Shown: positions 41,390 to 50,928 of the stretch, piece by piece
Layout of the letters: each line of letters starts with the position of its first letter
Numbering within the stretch: the first letter of the stretch is position 1
From: an uncultured Caldilineaceae bacterium
Lineage (GTDB): Bacteria > Chloroflexota > Anaerolineae > Caldilineales > Caldilineaceae
Direction of reading: 5' to 3'
Length of the DNA stretch: 64,000 bases
NCBI GenBank assembly: GCA_958295915.1
Contig: OY282381.1
Span: 3,618,722-3,682,721 of the forward strand
The notes under the pieces: model-generated
Told to the model about the DNA's origin: nothing
Database searches by the model: none
Seen by the model: only the letters and a program-made list of their open reading frames with translations
Position numbers and translations under genes: made by a program

Positions 41390-41594
41390 ATGGCATTTAC
41401 GAAAAGTATCCCCGTCTCTGTTCTTAAAATTGCATCCAAATTAATTCCCAAGCAAGCGGCTGCAGCGCTTCAAGAGAAGGGGGATTGATCTCGACAATAT
41501 CATCAGCATCTCGGAGAACCCGGACGCGCACGGTACCCTCGTCGAAGTCGAGGAACACAAGAAAAACGAGAGAATTGTCATCTCTCTTGAGTAA
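41390..41594 (+). pseudogene. Small hypothetical gene with a one-base frameshift
   Basis: A frame from ATG 41390 reads MAFTKSIPVSVLKIASKLIP then KQAAAALQEKG and stops at 41488. After dropping one G from a run of five (41479-41483) it continues IDLDNIISISENPDAHGTLV then EVEEHKKNERIVISLE, stopping at 41594, 5 nt before the next gene. The joined product of about 66 residues looks like one natural small protein (helix then beta-rich end). The frameshift may be real or a homopolymer sequencing error. The stretch 41139-41389 before it holds no recognisable gene. Confidence 0.45.
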
Positions 41595-41599
41595 CAGAG

Positions 41600-42574
41600 A
41601 TGGAATCATTACGATACAAGGTCCCGATTTCAGAAGACCTGATCGACGAACTGTTCCCTTTCTGGGCATTCATTTTTGGAGAGGTATTGCCGGACATAGG
41701 GCGCGAGGTCTTCTTGGGCGCTGAAGATGCCTACAGTCACAGCACGCTCTACTTGAGCAGAGAGGGCAACCGATTGGCCGGCTCCTGCTTTACCATGCAC
41801 TCGAAAACCATGCCGGCTCTGGCGGGGTTCAGCGAGGTTGCCACAGCCCCCCGGTTTCGTGGACGGGGCATCGCGACAGAACTGTGTGGCCAGGCCGTGG
41901 AGGATTTTCGCGCTGCTGGCGGCGAGGCATTTTTCCTGGGAACGGGCAATCCAGCCGCAGCGCGGATTTACCACCGACTCGGGTGGCGAAAGCTGGCCGG
42001 AGCAGCGGTGATGGTCAACGTCCTCAACGGGGAATCCCCCGAAGGTTTCCTAGTGGATTATTTCTCGGAAGGTACAGCAACGATCGTAGAGGCGACGCCC
42101 GCAGCCCGTATTCCCATGATCCCGCTGCTCGTTTGTCCCCATGACTGGCAGGTGCTGGACGCGAACACAAAGATGTACTCAACACGCTATGCCACGCAAA
42201 AATCGTGTATGGGGCTGTACCCGCGCTATGAACAGATTATGCGGAGCGGCGGAGGCGCCTGGTTCGTCGCCAAGACAGCCACAGGAAAAGTCGTCGGGCT
42301 ATCGACAGCTCGCAGGGATGACGCAGGTGATAGCCAGATTGACGGGTTCGTTCATGCGCGCTTCGCGGATGTCTGGAATGCGTTGATGCAAGCTGCGATC
42401 TACGCATGCTCTGGTCAGAGCGCGTCCACATGCTACGCAGTCGTTTCCGTGGAAGATGAAGAAAAACAGTCTTTGTTCGAGTCTCTGGGATTTCGCAAGA
42501 CCGGATCGGAGGAAGACTTCGATTTGGACGGAAGGCAGGTGGCATCCATCAGAATGGACAGAAAGATGGACTAG
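41600..42574 (+). CDS. GNAT family N-acetyltransferase
   Basis: The product has 324 residues. The acetyl-CoA binding motif A is VATAPRFRGRGIATELC (about 78-94), followed by GNPAAARIYHRLGWRKL, a standard GNAT motif B. The second half has a weaker GNAT-like end (ESLGFRKTGSEEDF), so it may be a tandem-domain acetyltransferase. The start is 5 nt after the stop of the small frameshifted gene, suggesting coupling. The acceptor is unknown. Confidence 0.8.
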   Translation: MESLRYKVPISEDLIDELFPFWAFIFGEVLPDIGREVFLGAEDAYSHSTLYLSREGNRLAGSCFTMHSKTMPALAGFSEVATAPRFRGRGIATELCGQAVEDFRAAGGEAFFLGTGNPAAARIYHRLGWRKLAGAAVMVNVLNGESPEGFLVDYFSEGTATIVEATPAARIPMIPLLVCPHDWQVLDANTKMYSTRYATQKSCMGLYPRYEQIMRSGGGAWFVAKTATGKVVGLSTARRDDAGDSQIDGFVHARFADVWNALMQAAIYACSGQSASTCYAVVSVEDEEKQSLFESLGFRKTGSEEDFDLDGRQVASIRMDRKMD

Positions 42575-42819
42575 GCAGCGGCTGAGACTTCGAGGCCATA
42601 GCGCCGTCGCGCTTCAGACAGGTCAACGCGCCGATTCCTGTCCCTAATGTTATCACCGCTTGCGCACAGATCGTGTTTTAGAGGGTATCGGGTATCCTCG
42701 GCATCAGCATCACTCGCCAATACCATCCATCCACCTGGCAGAAGATAAGGTTCAGCTCGACCTCGAAGATCGTGGAATAGGCGGAACTGAGCCCCTGATT
42801 GATTACAGGAGGTAACAAC

Positions 42820-44199
42820 ATGAGTGCAAAGATGTTAACGCGCCGCGATTTTCTCAAGAGCGCTACCGTTGGCAGTATCAGCGTTGCCATAGCAGCCTGC
42901 GTCCCAGCACAAATGACGGCGCCCGCCGGGGAGATGCCCGCCCCAGAAGCCGTCACCCTGCGCTGCATGTCCCGACCACACTCGCAGAAGGCGCAGGATG
43001 AATTCCCTGGCATCATCATGGAGCATTTCACGGAGAAACTGGATCCAGCGATCAACGTCGATGTGGAGACAGTGGAGACATCCGCAATCGGTTGGGAAGA
43101 CAAGCTGGTAACGTCCATGATCGCCGGCGATGCAGTCGATATCTTCCAGGCCTGGCCAGATATCTTCTATGTCTGGGTTGCCAAGGACCTGATCCTGGAC
43201 ATCCAGCCCTACGTAGACCGTGACCTGACAACCGAGGATCTTGACGATTTTACCGAAGCCCAATGGACCAGGCTGCACATCAGGGGCATCCGGGTGGGGA
43301 TGCCCAAGTATATCGATGTCAGGTGCATGGCCTATAACAAGGATATCTTCGATGAGTACGGCGTGGACTATCCTGCCAACTTTGGCGCGGATTGGGACTG
43401 GCAGGAGTACACGGAGATGGCTGCCGCACTGACCAAGGATCGAGACGGAGACGGCAAGATCGATCTCTGGGGTACCAGGCTAGTCGCCACTTCTTCGGTG
43501 GAGTTCTTCAGCTGGCTGCGCAGTTTTGGCGGCGACTACGTCAATCCCAACGACGACACCGATTGCTGGTTGGATGAGCCTGGCTCCCAGCAGCTCCTGA
43601 ACTGGCTGTACGAGAACATGTGGGTCAAGGAACCCAATCCCTTCATGCGCCCAGAGGACGTTAGCGACACCTACGACGACTTCGTGTCCGGGCGGGTGGC
43701 TATCCCCTGGTTCAATGTCCGACCCGCCCAGCAATCCGAGCGAGTCGCCGACCAGATTCGATGGGACTACGCCCACGTGCCCAAGGGGCCGGTGCGGCGA
43801 AGTGCCCTGGGCGATGCCGACGCGTGGTCCATCTGGAATGGCAGTGATCACCCCGAGGAGGCCTGGAAATTCATCAATTTCCTGGCAGGCCCCGTATTCC
43901 AGGAACTGGGCACCCTGCGATCAGAGGGCTACATCCCTATCCGCAAGTCCCTCATGGACGTCTCCTTAGAGGTGTTCCGCGACGAGTTCCCCTCGCTGGC
44001 GGACAAGCACCTGGAGATCATCCCCGAGATGCTCGATATGGACTATCTGGAAAACGTCATTTGGTTCAAGGACAACGATGCAGCCATGGAGCTGATCAGG
44101 CCGGCCATGGAAAAGGTCTTTAATCTGGGTCAAGCTGACCCCAGTTATTTGATAGAGATCTGCGCTCAAGTGGAAGAGCATCAGATGAGTCTACAGTAG
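42820..44199 (+). CDS. Sugar ABC transporter substrate-binding lipoprotein (permeases decayed)
   Basis: The product has 459 residues. AGGAGGT about 7 nt upstream sets ATG 42820 (MSAKMLTRRDFLKSATVG). The leader ends in the lipobox IAAC. The mature domain (MSRPHSQKAQDEFPGIIMEH; AGDAVDIFQAWPDIFYVW) fits SBP_bac_1. The gene is intact, but the permease genes that should follow are reduced to fragments (44240-44640), so it is an orphan that may serve another importer. Confidence 0.88.
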   Translation: MSAKMLTRRDFLKSATVGSISVAIAACVPAQMTAPAGEMPAPEAVTLRCMSRPHSQKAQDEFPGIIMEHFTEKLDPAINVDVETVETSAIGWEDKLVTSMIAGDAVDIFQAWPDIFYVWVAKDLILDIQPYVDRDLTTEDLDDFTEAQWTRLHIRGIRVGMPKYIDVRCMAYNKDIFDEYGVDYPANFGADWDWQEYTEMAAALTKDRDGDGKIDLWGTRLVATSSVEFFSWLRSFGGDYVNPNDDTDCWLDEPGSQQLLNWLYENMWVKEPNPFMRPEDVSDTYDDFVSGRVAIPWFNVRPAQQSERVADQIRWDYAHVPKGPVRRSALGDADAWSIWNGSDHPEEAWKFINFLAGPVFQELGTLRSEGYIPIRKSLMDVSLEVFRDEFPSLADKHLEIIPEMLDMDYLENVIWFKDNDAAMELIRPAMEKVFNLGQADPSYLIEICAQVEEHQMSLQ

Positions 44200-44216
44200 A
44201 CGACGCGCAACCCAAT

Positions 44217-44244
44217 GTAGGGGCACGGCATGCCGTGCCCCTAC
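44217..44244. repeat. 28-bp perfect palindrome
   Basis: GTAGGGGCACGGCA followed by its exact complement TGCCGTGCCCCTAC, with no loop, 18 nt after the SBP stop. From general experience this GGGGCACGGCATGCCGTG core is a common dispersed palindrome in bacterial genomes. It may act as a terminator here. Confidence 0.8.
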
Positions 44245-44249
44245 TGGTG

Positions 44250-44640
44250 GTGAATGGAGGTCACATGGATCAAGCAGACCCTCGGTCCGAAGTGGCTCTT
44301 TTCCACGACATGGGCGTGTGGGCTGCGGGGGGAATATGCTCCTCTACCTGGCCGGGCTACACGGAATCCCGACCGATCTCTATGACGCCGCCGGGATTGA
44401 TGAGGCCAATGCCTGGCATCGTTTCTGGCGAATCACACTGCCGATGTTGACCCCCACCATTTACTTCAACCCGATCATCAGTATTATCGGCGCCTGGCAG
44501 GTTTTTACCCAATCGTACATCATCACCTCCGGCGGGCCCGACAATGCCACTCCACGCCCTTGCTGTGGATGATCTCGACATCTTTGAAGTCACCTGAACT
44601 GATTGGTCGTATCCCCGTCATCTGCATCCCACCGGAGTTC
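44250..44640 (+). pseudogene. Fused fragments of two sugar ABC permeases
   Basis: Near 44281-44340 a frame gives ALFHDMGVWAAGG, then after a shift 44318-44569 reads LLYLAGLHGIPTDLYDAAGI then DEANAWHRFWRITLPMLTP, the EAA loop of a MalF-type permease, to SGGPDNAT. From about 44562 a piece of a MalG-type permease follows (LLWMISTSLKSPE .. IPPEFRRSNYQES). The end of the first permease and nearly all of the second are missing. The next gene starts about 35 nt later. Confidence 0.75.
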
Positions 44641-44678
44641 CGCCGCTCCAACTACCAAGAATCGGGAGAAAATAACGC

Positions 44679-45722
44679 ATGTCTACTTCAACCTTTGTTC
44701 CATTTGAAGAATCAAACCAATATATCAACGATGCGCAGACATTAGTCACAAAATTTTCCGACAACGGTTATCTCTTCTTCAGGCAGTTGATCGACCAAAA
44801 GCGGATTGAGAGCCTCCGGAACAGTATCATCGGCGTGCTCAAAGCGCATGAATTCGTCGCTGAAAATGCGACCTCGGAACCGCTATGGTCGGGTAAGTGG
44901 CCGGAAACCAATGAGCTATCACCAGATGGGGTCGTCACAGCTGACATCGTCAAGCTGGGGATAGTGGAAAAACTGGCGACGACGCCGGAACTCATCTCTG
45001 TGCTGCGAAGGATGCTGGGAGGCCAGGTTTTCTGCTGGGCGGATAACAAAGCCAGAATCAGAATGATGCTCAGTGGTAAGAAAAGCATGCAAGTCGCAGA
45101 TGGGCCCAAGTTTTCTTTCACCACGCCCGGCCATCAAGATTACTATTTCTTTCGCCCGGTGCAATTCTGTACCGTCTGGATACCGCTTATGGACATCGAC
45201 GAGTCGATCGGTGGGTTGGCCATCGGGCAGGATTCCAACCAGGAAGGCTTGCATGAAGTCTGGTGGAAAGGCAAAGAATATCTTGGTGTGGCCGAAAACC
45301 CTGAACAAGCCAGAGCATGGCGCGCGGAAGGGGCGGCGGTTGTGGCCGGCGCCGTCAAGACCGGCAATGAAGGCAGAGTGTGGCTGAGATCGGATTATCA
45401 GATAGGCGATGCGCTCATTTTTCACCCGTTGATGATGCACGCCGGCATACCCAACACGTCTGACAAAGTGAGGCTTTCTGCCGATTTCAGGTATCAGCGC
45501 CAGGGGACCCCAACGCATTGGGAATCTTACACAGATATGGTTGACTCAGCGAAATATTTCGGCGAGGTGTTTACATGCCTGGATGAACTGGGCGTGGAGA
45601 CAGGCGGCGTGTATGAAAGGGTGTGGGAAACGATGCGTTTGGAAGGTCCGAATCAGCAGGCGGGTTACAATATGTCTGAGCGAGTGCGAGAGCTTGCCGA
45701 GCGGATGGCCGGCTCAGAGTAA
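44679..45722 (+). CDS. Phytanoyl-CoA dioxygenase (PhyH) family protein 1
   Basis: The product has 347 residues of the Fe(II)/2-oxoglutarate-dependent PhyH family. The iron facial triad is visible as GHQDYYFF (His-x-Asp, in TTPGHQDYYFFRP) and the distal His in FHPLMMHAGIPN. Arg in VRLSADFRYQ likely binds 2-oxoglutarate. It is longer than the three short paralogues downstream and only distantly similar to them. GGGAG lies 8 nt before the ATG, inside the decayed permease tail. Confidence 0.85.
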   Translation: MSTSTFVPFEESNQYINDAQTLVTKFSDNGYLFFRQLIDQKRIESLRNSIIGVLKAHEFVAENATSEPLWSGKWPETNELSPDGVVTADIVKLGIVEKLATTPELISVLRRMLGGQVFCWADNKARIRMMLSGKKSMQVADGPKFSFTTPGHQDYYFFRPVQFCTVWIPLMDIDESIGGLAIGQDSNQEGLHEVWWKGKEYLGVAENPEQARAWRAEGAAVVAGAVKTGNEGRVWLRSDYQIGDALIFHPLMMHAGIPNTSDKVRLSADFRYQRQGTPTHWESYTDMVDSAKYFGEVFTCLDELGVETGGVYERVWETMRLEGPNQQAGYNMSERVRELAERMAGSE

Positions 45723-46123
45723 CCTGACAATGCAGGATCGAAAAACGTCTGAATCTGTGTCAGTGTGACAACGCCCCCCGCTCAATATTCGCGGTTGACA
45801 GCCCATGGCGCATCGGATAGCATAGCGGCATCATGCCCCGATCACGACCGCAGGTCCCTTCTGCGAGATCCAGACCCTGCTGCTGGATCCCTCTTCAAGC
45901 GTTATCAGCTTATTACGTGGCCTGCCATTTTGCCGCCCAGCTGACTCTCAGCGGCGTATTACCGTAGGGACTGCTGAGCGCCCTTCATGTGTTGAACCGG
46001 CGGGAATGCCGAAATGTTTGCTCATAAAAGTGCGCAGTGAAGGGAGACCACCGAAAAATTGACGATTGATGATTGACGATTGTCAGTCCCCTCGATCTGT
46101 TTCAGTGAGCGGAGGAACAGGCT
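45723..46123. other. Intergenic region, no gene seen
   Basis: About 400 bp without a supported gene. Near 46058-46083 it carries ATTGACGATTGATGATTGAC then GATTG, a short tandem motif of the kind seen as dispersed repeats in bacteria. GGAGGA before 46124 is the ribosome site of the next gene. Confidence 0.5.
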
Positions 46124-47260
46124 ATGAACAGACCACTACGCATGGCGTTCGTCGGATTAGGTAGTTGCCTGCACACCATGTTCGCTCCCGTGCTGCGCTT
46201 TGTAGAAGCGCTTGAAGTGGTCGCCGTGGTGGACCGCCAGGATGACAGGCTCGCCCAAGCCCGAGACCTGTATGGCTTCAGCAATGGCTACCATACGTTG
46301 GAGGCATGTCTGGACAAAGAGCGCCTGGACGCGGCCTTGATTGCGACGCCCGTATACGAACACGTGGCCCATGCGGTCGCTTGTGCCGAACGCGGGGTCC
46401 ACGTCCTGTTGGAAAAACCCATGGCCCGCACGCCGCGCGAATGCGACACGATCATCGCAGCCCATCAGAAGGCCGGCACGATTCTGATGATCGCGTTCAT
46501 GAAACGCTTCAACCGGTCGATGAGGACAGTCACGCAGCTGATAGAAGAAGGCGCCATCGGCTCTGTGATGGGCATCCGCCACAACTGGGATTGGGGACCG
46601 GACGAGAGCGGCTGGATCGATCCAGGGTGGCGGGGCTCGGTAAAAACCTGGGGCGGACAATGGCAGGACCATGGCTCCCACAGCGTGAACCTGACCCAAT
46701 GGTGGGCCGGCCCAATCCGCTCAGTGATAGCCACCTTCGACATCACCGGCCCCTACCCAGAGGTAGAAAACGACTACATCGTCATATGTACCCACGCATC
46801 GGGCGCCAGAAGCGCGCATCAGGCCACCCGCTACTTTCACCGTGAGGGCGAAGAACACTACCTGATTTTCGGAGAGACGGGAACGATTGAAACGAGGCAT
46901 GCCTCGGATGTATGGCGCTACACCACGCCCCACGAGATAACCCTGCACCGCTACGGCCGTCTGCGAGAAAACCACCAGCCCCAACACAGCCGCAACTGGC
47001 TGCTGGAAGGCGAGCGCTTTGGACAGTACAAGATCGAGCTGGACCACTTTGTGGATTGCGTGCGATCCGGAAAACGCCCCATCACAGATGGAGAGATGGG
47101 GCGTGCTGCGGTTGAGGTGATCAGTGCCGCTTACCTATCGGCCCACGAAAAGCGCGAGGTGACGCTACCGCTGATGCAAGAGCTGGATTACGAGGATTTC
47201 TTCGGCAACGTGGCGCCCCGCCGGACACCCGTACAGTATCTCAAGCCTGGACAGCCCTGA
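46124..47260 (+). CDS. Gfo/Idh/MocA family oxidoreductase
   Basis: The product has 378 residues. The Rossmann start is MAFVGLGSCLHTMF, EKPMARTPRECD carries the catalytic Lys of the Glu-Lys-Pro motif, and DHGSHSVNLTQWW is a C-terminal domain substrate motif. GGAGGA 8 nt upstream supports the start. It is an NAD(P)-dependent sugar or cyclitol dehydrogenase. The following PIG-L gene is 125 nt away in the same direction. Confidence 0.88.
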   Translation: MNRPLRMAFVGLGSCLHTMFAPVLRFVEALEVVAVVDRQDDRLAQARDLYGFSNGYHTLEACLDKERLDAALIATPVYEHVAHAVACAERGVHVLLEKPMARTPRECDTIIAAHQKAGTILMIAFMKRFNRSMRTVTQLIEEGAIGSVMGIRHNWDWGPDESGWIDPGWRGSVKTWGGQWQDHGSHSVNLTQWWAGPIRSVIATFDITGPYPEVENDYIVICTHASGARSAHQATRYFHREGEEHYLIFGETGTIETRHASDVWRYTTPHEITLHRYGRLRENHQPQHSRNWLLEGERFGQYKIELDHFVDCVRSGKRPITDGEMGRAAVEVISAAYLSAHEKREVTLPLMQELDYEDFFGNVAPRRTPVQYLKPGQP

Positions 47261-47385
47261 GTGTCGGCAAAGATCATATAGGTGATCACCTCGAAGCCGG
47301 CAGGCCAATTCGCCTGCATTTGTATTGAAAGATGCAGCCCTGGATTCGACCCGCTTTCGCCCATAACGATTAGGAGGCATAATTC

Positions 47386-48249
47386 ATGTCTGAACCCTTA
47401 CGAATTCTCTCAGTTGGCGCCCATCCCGCCGATATTTTCGACCAATCCGGTGGGACGATGGCCCATCACGCCGACCAGGGCGATTATGTCGGCTGTGTCG
47501 TTCTCACGCACGGCGCGCGCGTCCATGATGCTGTCATCAGTGACGACATGCACCACCGCAGTGAAGTGCCGGCAGCCGCCGAATTGCAGGCCCTCATAAC
47601 AGAGCGATCCGACATCAAGGCCGAGGAAGCGCGCAAGGCCTGCAAGCTGTTAGGGGTCGAGGATCTATACTTTTTTGGCGCAGACGACGCCGTCCTCATC
47701 GTCACCGATGAGGCGGTCAGGCGCCTGGCGCGGTTGTTGCGACAAGTAAGACCTGATGTTATCCTGACCCATTTCCCCAAGGAAGGTGACGGCTTGACCA
47801 ATGCCCATGCCATCGCCGGTCAGATTGTGATGCACGCGATATCCTTGGCAGGTGGCGTGGACCCAGGTGATCGCAATCCCCCCCATAAAGTCGCTCAGGT
47901 TTTCTTCTTTGGCGCCGGCGCAGCAGCAATTCCCCGACAGGTGTGGCAGTCTGAAGGGGGATACTATAACGCTGTCTTTATCGACATCACCGATGTAGTG
48001 GATAAGAAGCTGGCCGCCCTGGATTGTCTGATCAGCCAAGGCTATGGTGGGGCCTACGCCCGCAAGCGCATCGAGACCAGCGACGGCGCGTTTGGAGGGG
48101 CCGGTGGCGTTGCTTATGCCGAAGGGTTTATCCCCCTGAATGCCGAAACCCATGACTATTTGCCGGTGACTGAGCGGGCGCTGGCCAGTGCCCGCGCGTC
48201 CGACCATGAACTGATCGCGGAAAGATCGTACCGGATACCGGTTGATTAG
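47386..48249 (+). CDS. PIG-L (LmbE-like) family deacetylase
   Basis: The product has 287 residues. The zinc motif is GAHPADIFD (His13, Asp16), a variant of the usual AHPDDxE. THFPKEGDGLTNAHAIAGQI supplies the third His. Family members remove acetyl groups from N-acetyl amino sugars or conjugates. The Glu of the AHPDDxE motif is replaced by Asp (IFD), which may change the substrate. AGGAGG about 9 nt upstream sets the start. Confidence 0.85.
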   Translation: MSEPLRILSVGAHPADIFDQSGGTMAHHADQGDYVGCVVLTHGARVHDAVISDDMHHRSEVPAAAELQALITERSDIKAEEARKACKLLGVEDLYFFGADDAVLIVTDEAVRRLARLLRQVRPDVILTHFPKEGDGLTNAHAIAGQIVMHAISLAGGVDPGDRNPPHKVAQVFFFGAGAAAIPRQVWQSEGGYYNAVFIDITDVVDKKLAALDCLISQGYGGAYARKRIETSDGAFGGAGGVAYAEGFIPLNAETHDYLPVTERALASARASDHELIAERSYRIPVD

Positions 48250-48473
48250 GAGAAATCACGACCTCACGCGCGACCAGTACCGCGATAACCTCGCACTGTG
48301 GAAAGAAGACCAACCGCCAGGACGCGACCCAAGATGGGGATGAGTTTCTGGCTCACCGTCGTCGAACGCTGCCACGATGCCCACTATGATTCGTGTGAGT
48401 ATCCAGGATTGACCATGATTTTATCCTCCCCATCATCCGAATCAGGAGCGTCACAGTCTGAGAGCGGTAACAA

Positions 48474-49142
48474 ATGAAAACCGTAATCGGCGTCGACGTG
48501 CTGACCACAATCCATGAGTTGGTGGCGCCGAGCAAAACGGCGCTCCTTGTCGTAGATGTCCAAAACACCTGTTTCAACGCAATCGGCGGTTTCGAGGGAG
48601 CCGGCTCCAACGAAGATGCCGACCTGGCGAACATGAGACCGATCATCCCTAAAATCAAGCGGCTTCTGGAAGTGGCAAGGGGCAAAGACATACCGATTGC
48701 CTACTCTGAATTCATCCATCGCAACAAACTGGGCGTCACCCTGATGGATGGTCCAAACAATTACTGCGTCCGCAATAATCCGTCCCAACCAGATGTTGTC
48801 GAAGGTACCTGGGAAGCCCAGACCCTAGACGAGCTGGCGCCACAGTATGGCGATATCGTTGTGCGGAAAAGCCGGGGCAGTGCCTTTCACCAAACCCCGC
48901 TGGACAATATTCTCAAAGCGCGCGGAATCAGGACCGTCGTGATAACGGGTGTGCTCAGCGCCGGCTGTGTCCTGTTCACGGCTGCGGACGCGATGCACCA
49001 CGGCTACTATCCGTTGATCGTTCGAGACTGCGTGGCTTCCTATTCGCTGGCGTCTCACAGGCAGGCCCTGGCATGGATGGAGACGCAGTTTCCCGTCTTC
49101 GACCTGGCTGAAGCGCTGGCTGTTTGGAAGAAAAACGCATAA
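48474..49142 (+). CDS. Isochorismatase-like cysteine hydrolase
   Basis: The product has 222 residues. The catalytic triad of the family is visible: Asp in LLVVDVQNTCF, Lys in IVVRKSRGSAFHQT, Cys in GVLSAGCVLFTAADA (about residue 165). Members hydrolyse amides or ureido groups (N-carbamoylsarcosine, nicotinamide, ureidoacrylate). With a sarcosine-oxidase-like gene in the same island, an N-carbamoylsarcosine-type substrate is possible but unproven. The upstream spacer (48250-48473) contains GCGACCCAAGATGGGGATGA and an ATCATCC-type repeat fragment. Confidence 0.85.
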   Translation: MKTVIGVDVLTTIHELVAPSKTALLVVDVQNTCFNAIGGFEGAGSNEDADLANMRPIIPKIKRLLEVARGKDIPIAYSEFIHRNKLGVTLMDGPNNYCVRNNPSQPDVVEGTWEAQTLDELAPQYGDIVVRKSRGSAFHQTPLDNILKARGIRTVVITGVLSAGCVLFTAADAMHHGYYPLIVRDCVASYSLASHRQALAWMETQFPVFDLAEALAVWKKNA

Positions 49143-49206
49143 TAGAGTGCGACCAGCAGTTCGATCTATCTCCTTGTAACTGCTATACTCACTATAGGAG
49201 GCTTTC

Positions 49207-50022
49207 ATGCTTACCACTTGCGAAAACGTTGATTTCGAGCTCAAGCTTGCTGAATTCAAAATCAACGGATACGTGGTCTTCGAAGACATGATCCCCCACG
49301 AAACCATCGACCGGATCAACGCGGCGTTTATGCCCCTGCTCGAACATGTCCAGGAGCGCGAGACGGAAGTCGCGGCCGTCGAAACCGGCGACGTCCGCAC
49401 AGGCCTGGGCAGGCAGCAGTTTACGAACCGCTATACGCTGACCATCCCCTGGATGCCCCCCTTCGCCGACCCGACGATCTACGAGCATCCGGTGATCCTC
49501 GAATTTCTTGATCGCTACTGGCGCGCCGACGACTATGTCGTCACCTGTTACCATTCCAACAATCCGTGCCCCGGCAGCGAAATGCAGCCATGGCATCGGG
49601 ATACCGGACTCGCCCGCTATATTCCGCACGTGGGGCTTGAGATCTGTCCGGTTGTCGGAGTCAAATTCCCGCTCGCCGACACCTCGGCAGAAAACGGCAG
49701 CATCGAAGTATTGCCCAGCACCCAGTACCTCGCTGACCCCAAGCTGGAGGATCGCTACAAGGACGTGCTGGTGCGGGGCCATTTCCCCTCGGCCCATCGG
49801 CTCAACCTGAAAAAGGGATCCATGTGGGTGCAGGATGTGCGCATGCTGCATCGGGGCACGCCCAATCGGTCGGCGCATGCGCGCCCGGAGATGGTCGTCT
49901 GCTATTGCCGCTCCTGGTTTAGCATCACGCAAAATGTCGATGTGCCGCCGGCCGCTTATGATGCGCTTTCGGAACGGGGTAAGAAACTGCTGCGCCGGCG
50001 CAACATCGCCGATTGGACCTAG
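49207..50022 (+). CDS. Phytanoyl-CoA dioxygenase (PhyH) family protein 2
   Basis: The product has 271 residues. His129-Arg-Asp131 (WHRDTGL) and His215 (MLHRGTPNRS) form the iron site. The Arg after RGTPNRS and the later RPEM are placed for 2-oxoglutarate. The start MLTTCENVDFELKLAEFKIN has AGGAGG 5-6 nt upstream. It shares the INGYVVFEDMIP and EENGS-type blocks with proteins 3 and 4, so the three are paralogues from local duplication. Confidence 0.88.
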   Translation: MLTTCENVDFELKLAEFKINGYVVFEDMIPHETIDRINAAFMPLLEHVQERETEVAAVETGDVRTGLGRQQFTNRYTLTIPWMPPFADPTIYEHPVILEFLDRYWRADDYVVTCYHSNNPCPGSEMQPWHRDTGLARYIPHVGLEICPVVGVKFPLADTSAENGSIEVLPSTQYLADPKLEDRYKDVLVRGHFPSAHRLNLKKGSMWVQDVRMLHRGTPNRSAHARPEMVVCYCRSWFSITQNVDVPPAAYDALSERGKKLLRRRNIADWT

Positions 50023-50142
50023 TGCATCGGCAAACTTCCTCCGACGGATATGAGAAAGCCGACATGCCGATGCCTTCAGCTCCCGTCCGCTTCTGGCCAT
50101 TCGACAATGGATGTTAGACAGAACAGGAAAAGGAGAGTTCTG

Positions 50143-50928
50143 ATGAGCCTGACGACGAAATATGACATCGACCAATTAATGCAGGAATGGCGGATCAACG
50201 GATTTGTCGTGTTCGAAGACCTCATCCCATTGGAGAAGATCGACCGTATCCGCGAAGCCTGGATACCGATTCGGAACCGCGATATCCAGCGTCAGGGGGA
50301 ACACCCGATCCGCGGCTTTCGGCGCTACAACGTAAGGGTGCCGTTCGAGCGCCCGTTTGTGGACCCGGCGATCTTCGAACATCCGGCCCTGGTGGCGTTT
50401 CTCGAGCGGGCCCTGGGCCCCGATTACGTGTGGTCACACTTTGACTCGAACATTCCCCTGCCGGGAACAGACTATCAGCAATGGCACCGCGACGGCCAGG
50501 TCGCCCTCTTCCCAGACATTAAGACACCTGCTATCAGCGTCGGTGTCAAGTTCCCGCTGGTGGATACGAGCGAAGAAAATGGTAGTTTCGAAGTCCTGCC
50601 AAGCACGCAATATATCACCGACGAAGACTTACTCACCGATTTGGACGCTGTCTTTGGAGCCGGCGCCAACCGCCATGGCCAATATTACCCCATCCGGCTG
50701 AACCTGAAAAAAGGTTCGTTGTGGGTACAGGATGGGCGCGCCTTTCATCGGGGCACGCCCAATCGATCGGCGGAGCCGCGTGATGAGCTGTGTATGGCCT
50801 TTAGCGCGCCCTGGCTATTCAGCCGCTGGCAGCATGAGTACACCGAAGGGCACCTGCCGCGCGATCTGTGGGAGAGCCTGTCGGATCACGCCAAACAGGT
50901 GCTGCGCTGGCAGCGGCTGAAAGAGTAA
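50143..50928 (+). CDS. Phytanoyl-CoA dioxygenase (PhyH) family protein 3
   Basis: The product has 261 residues. AAGGAG 7-8 nt upstream sets ATG 50143. Longer frames upstream lack support. Iron ligands are WHRDGQV and FHRGTPNRS. The block EENGSFEVLPSTQYI is shared with paralogues 2 and 4. The lid region after HRGTPNRS differs (SAPWLFSRWQHEYTEGHLP), suggesting a different substrate. Confidence 0.88.
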   Translation: MSLTTKYDIDQLMQEWRINGFVVFEDLIPLEKIDRIREAWIPIRNRDIQRQGEHPIRGFRRYNVRVPFERPFVDPAIFEHPALVAFLERALGPDYVWSHFDSNIPLPGTDYQQWHRDGQVALFPDIKTPAISVGVKFPLVDTSEENGSFEVLPSTQYITDEDLLTDLDAVFGAGANRHGQYYPIRLNLKKGSLWVQDGRAFHRGTPNRSAEPRDELCMAFSAPWLFSRWQHEYTEGHLPRDLWESLSDHAKQVLRWQRLKE

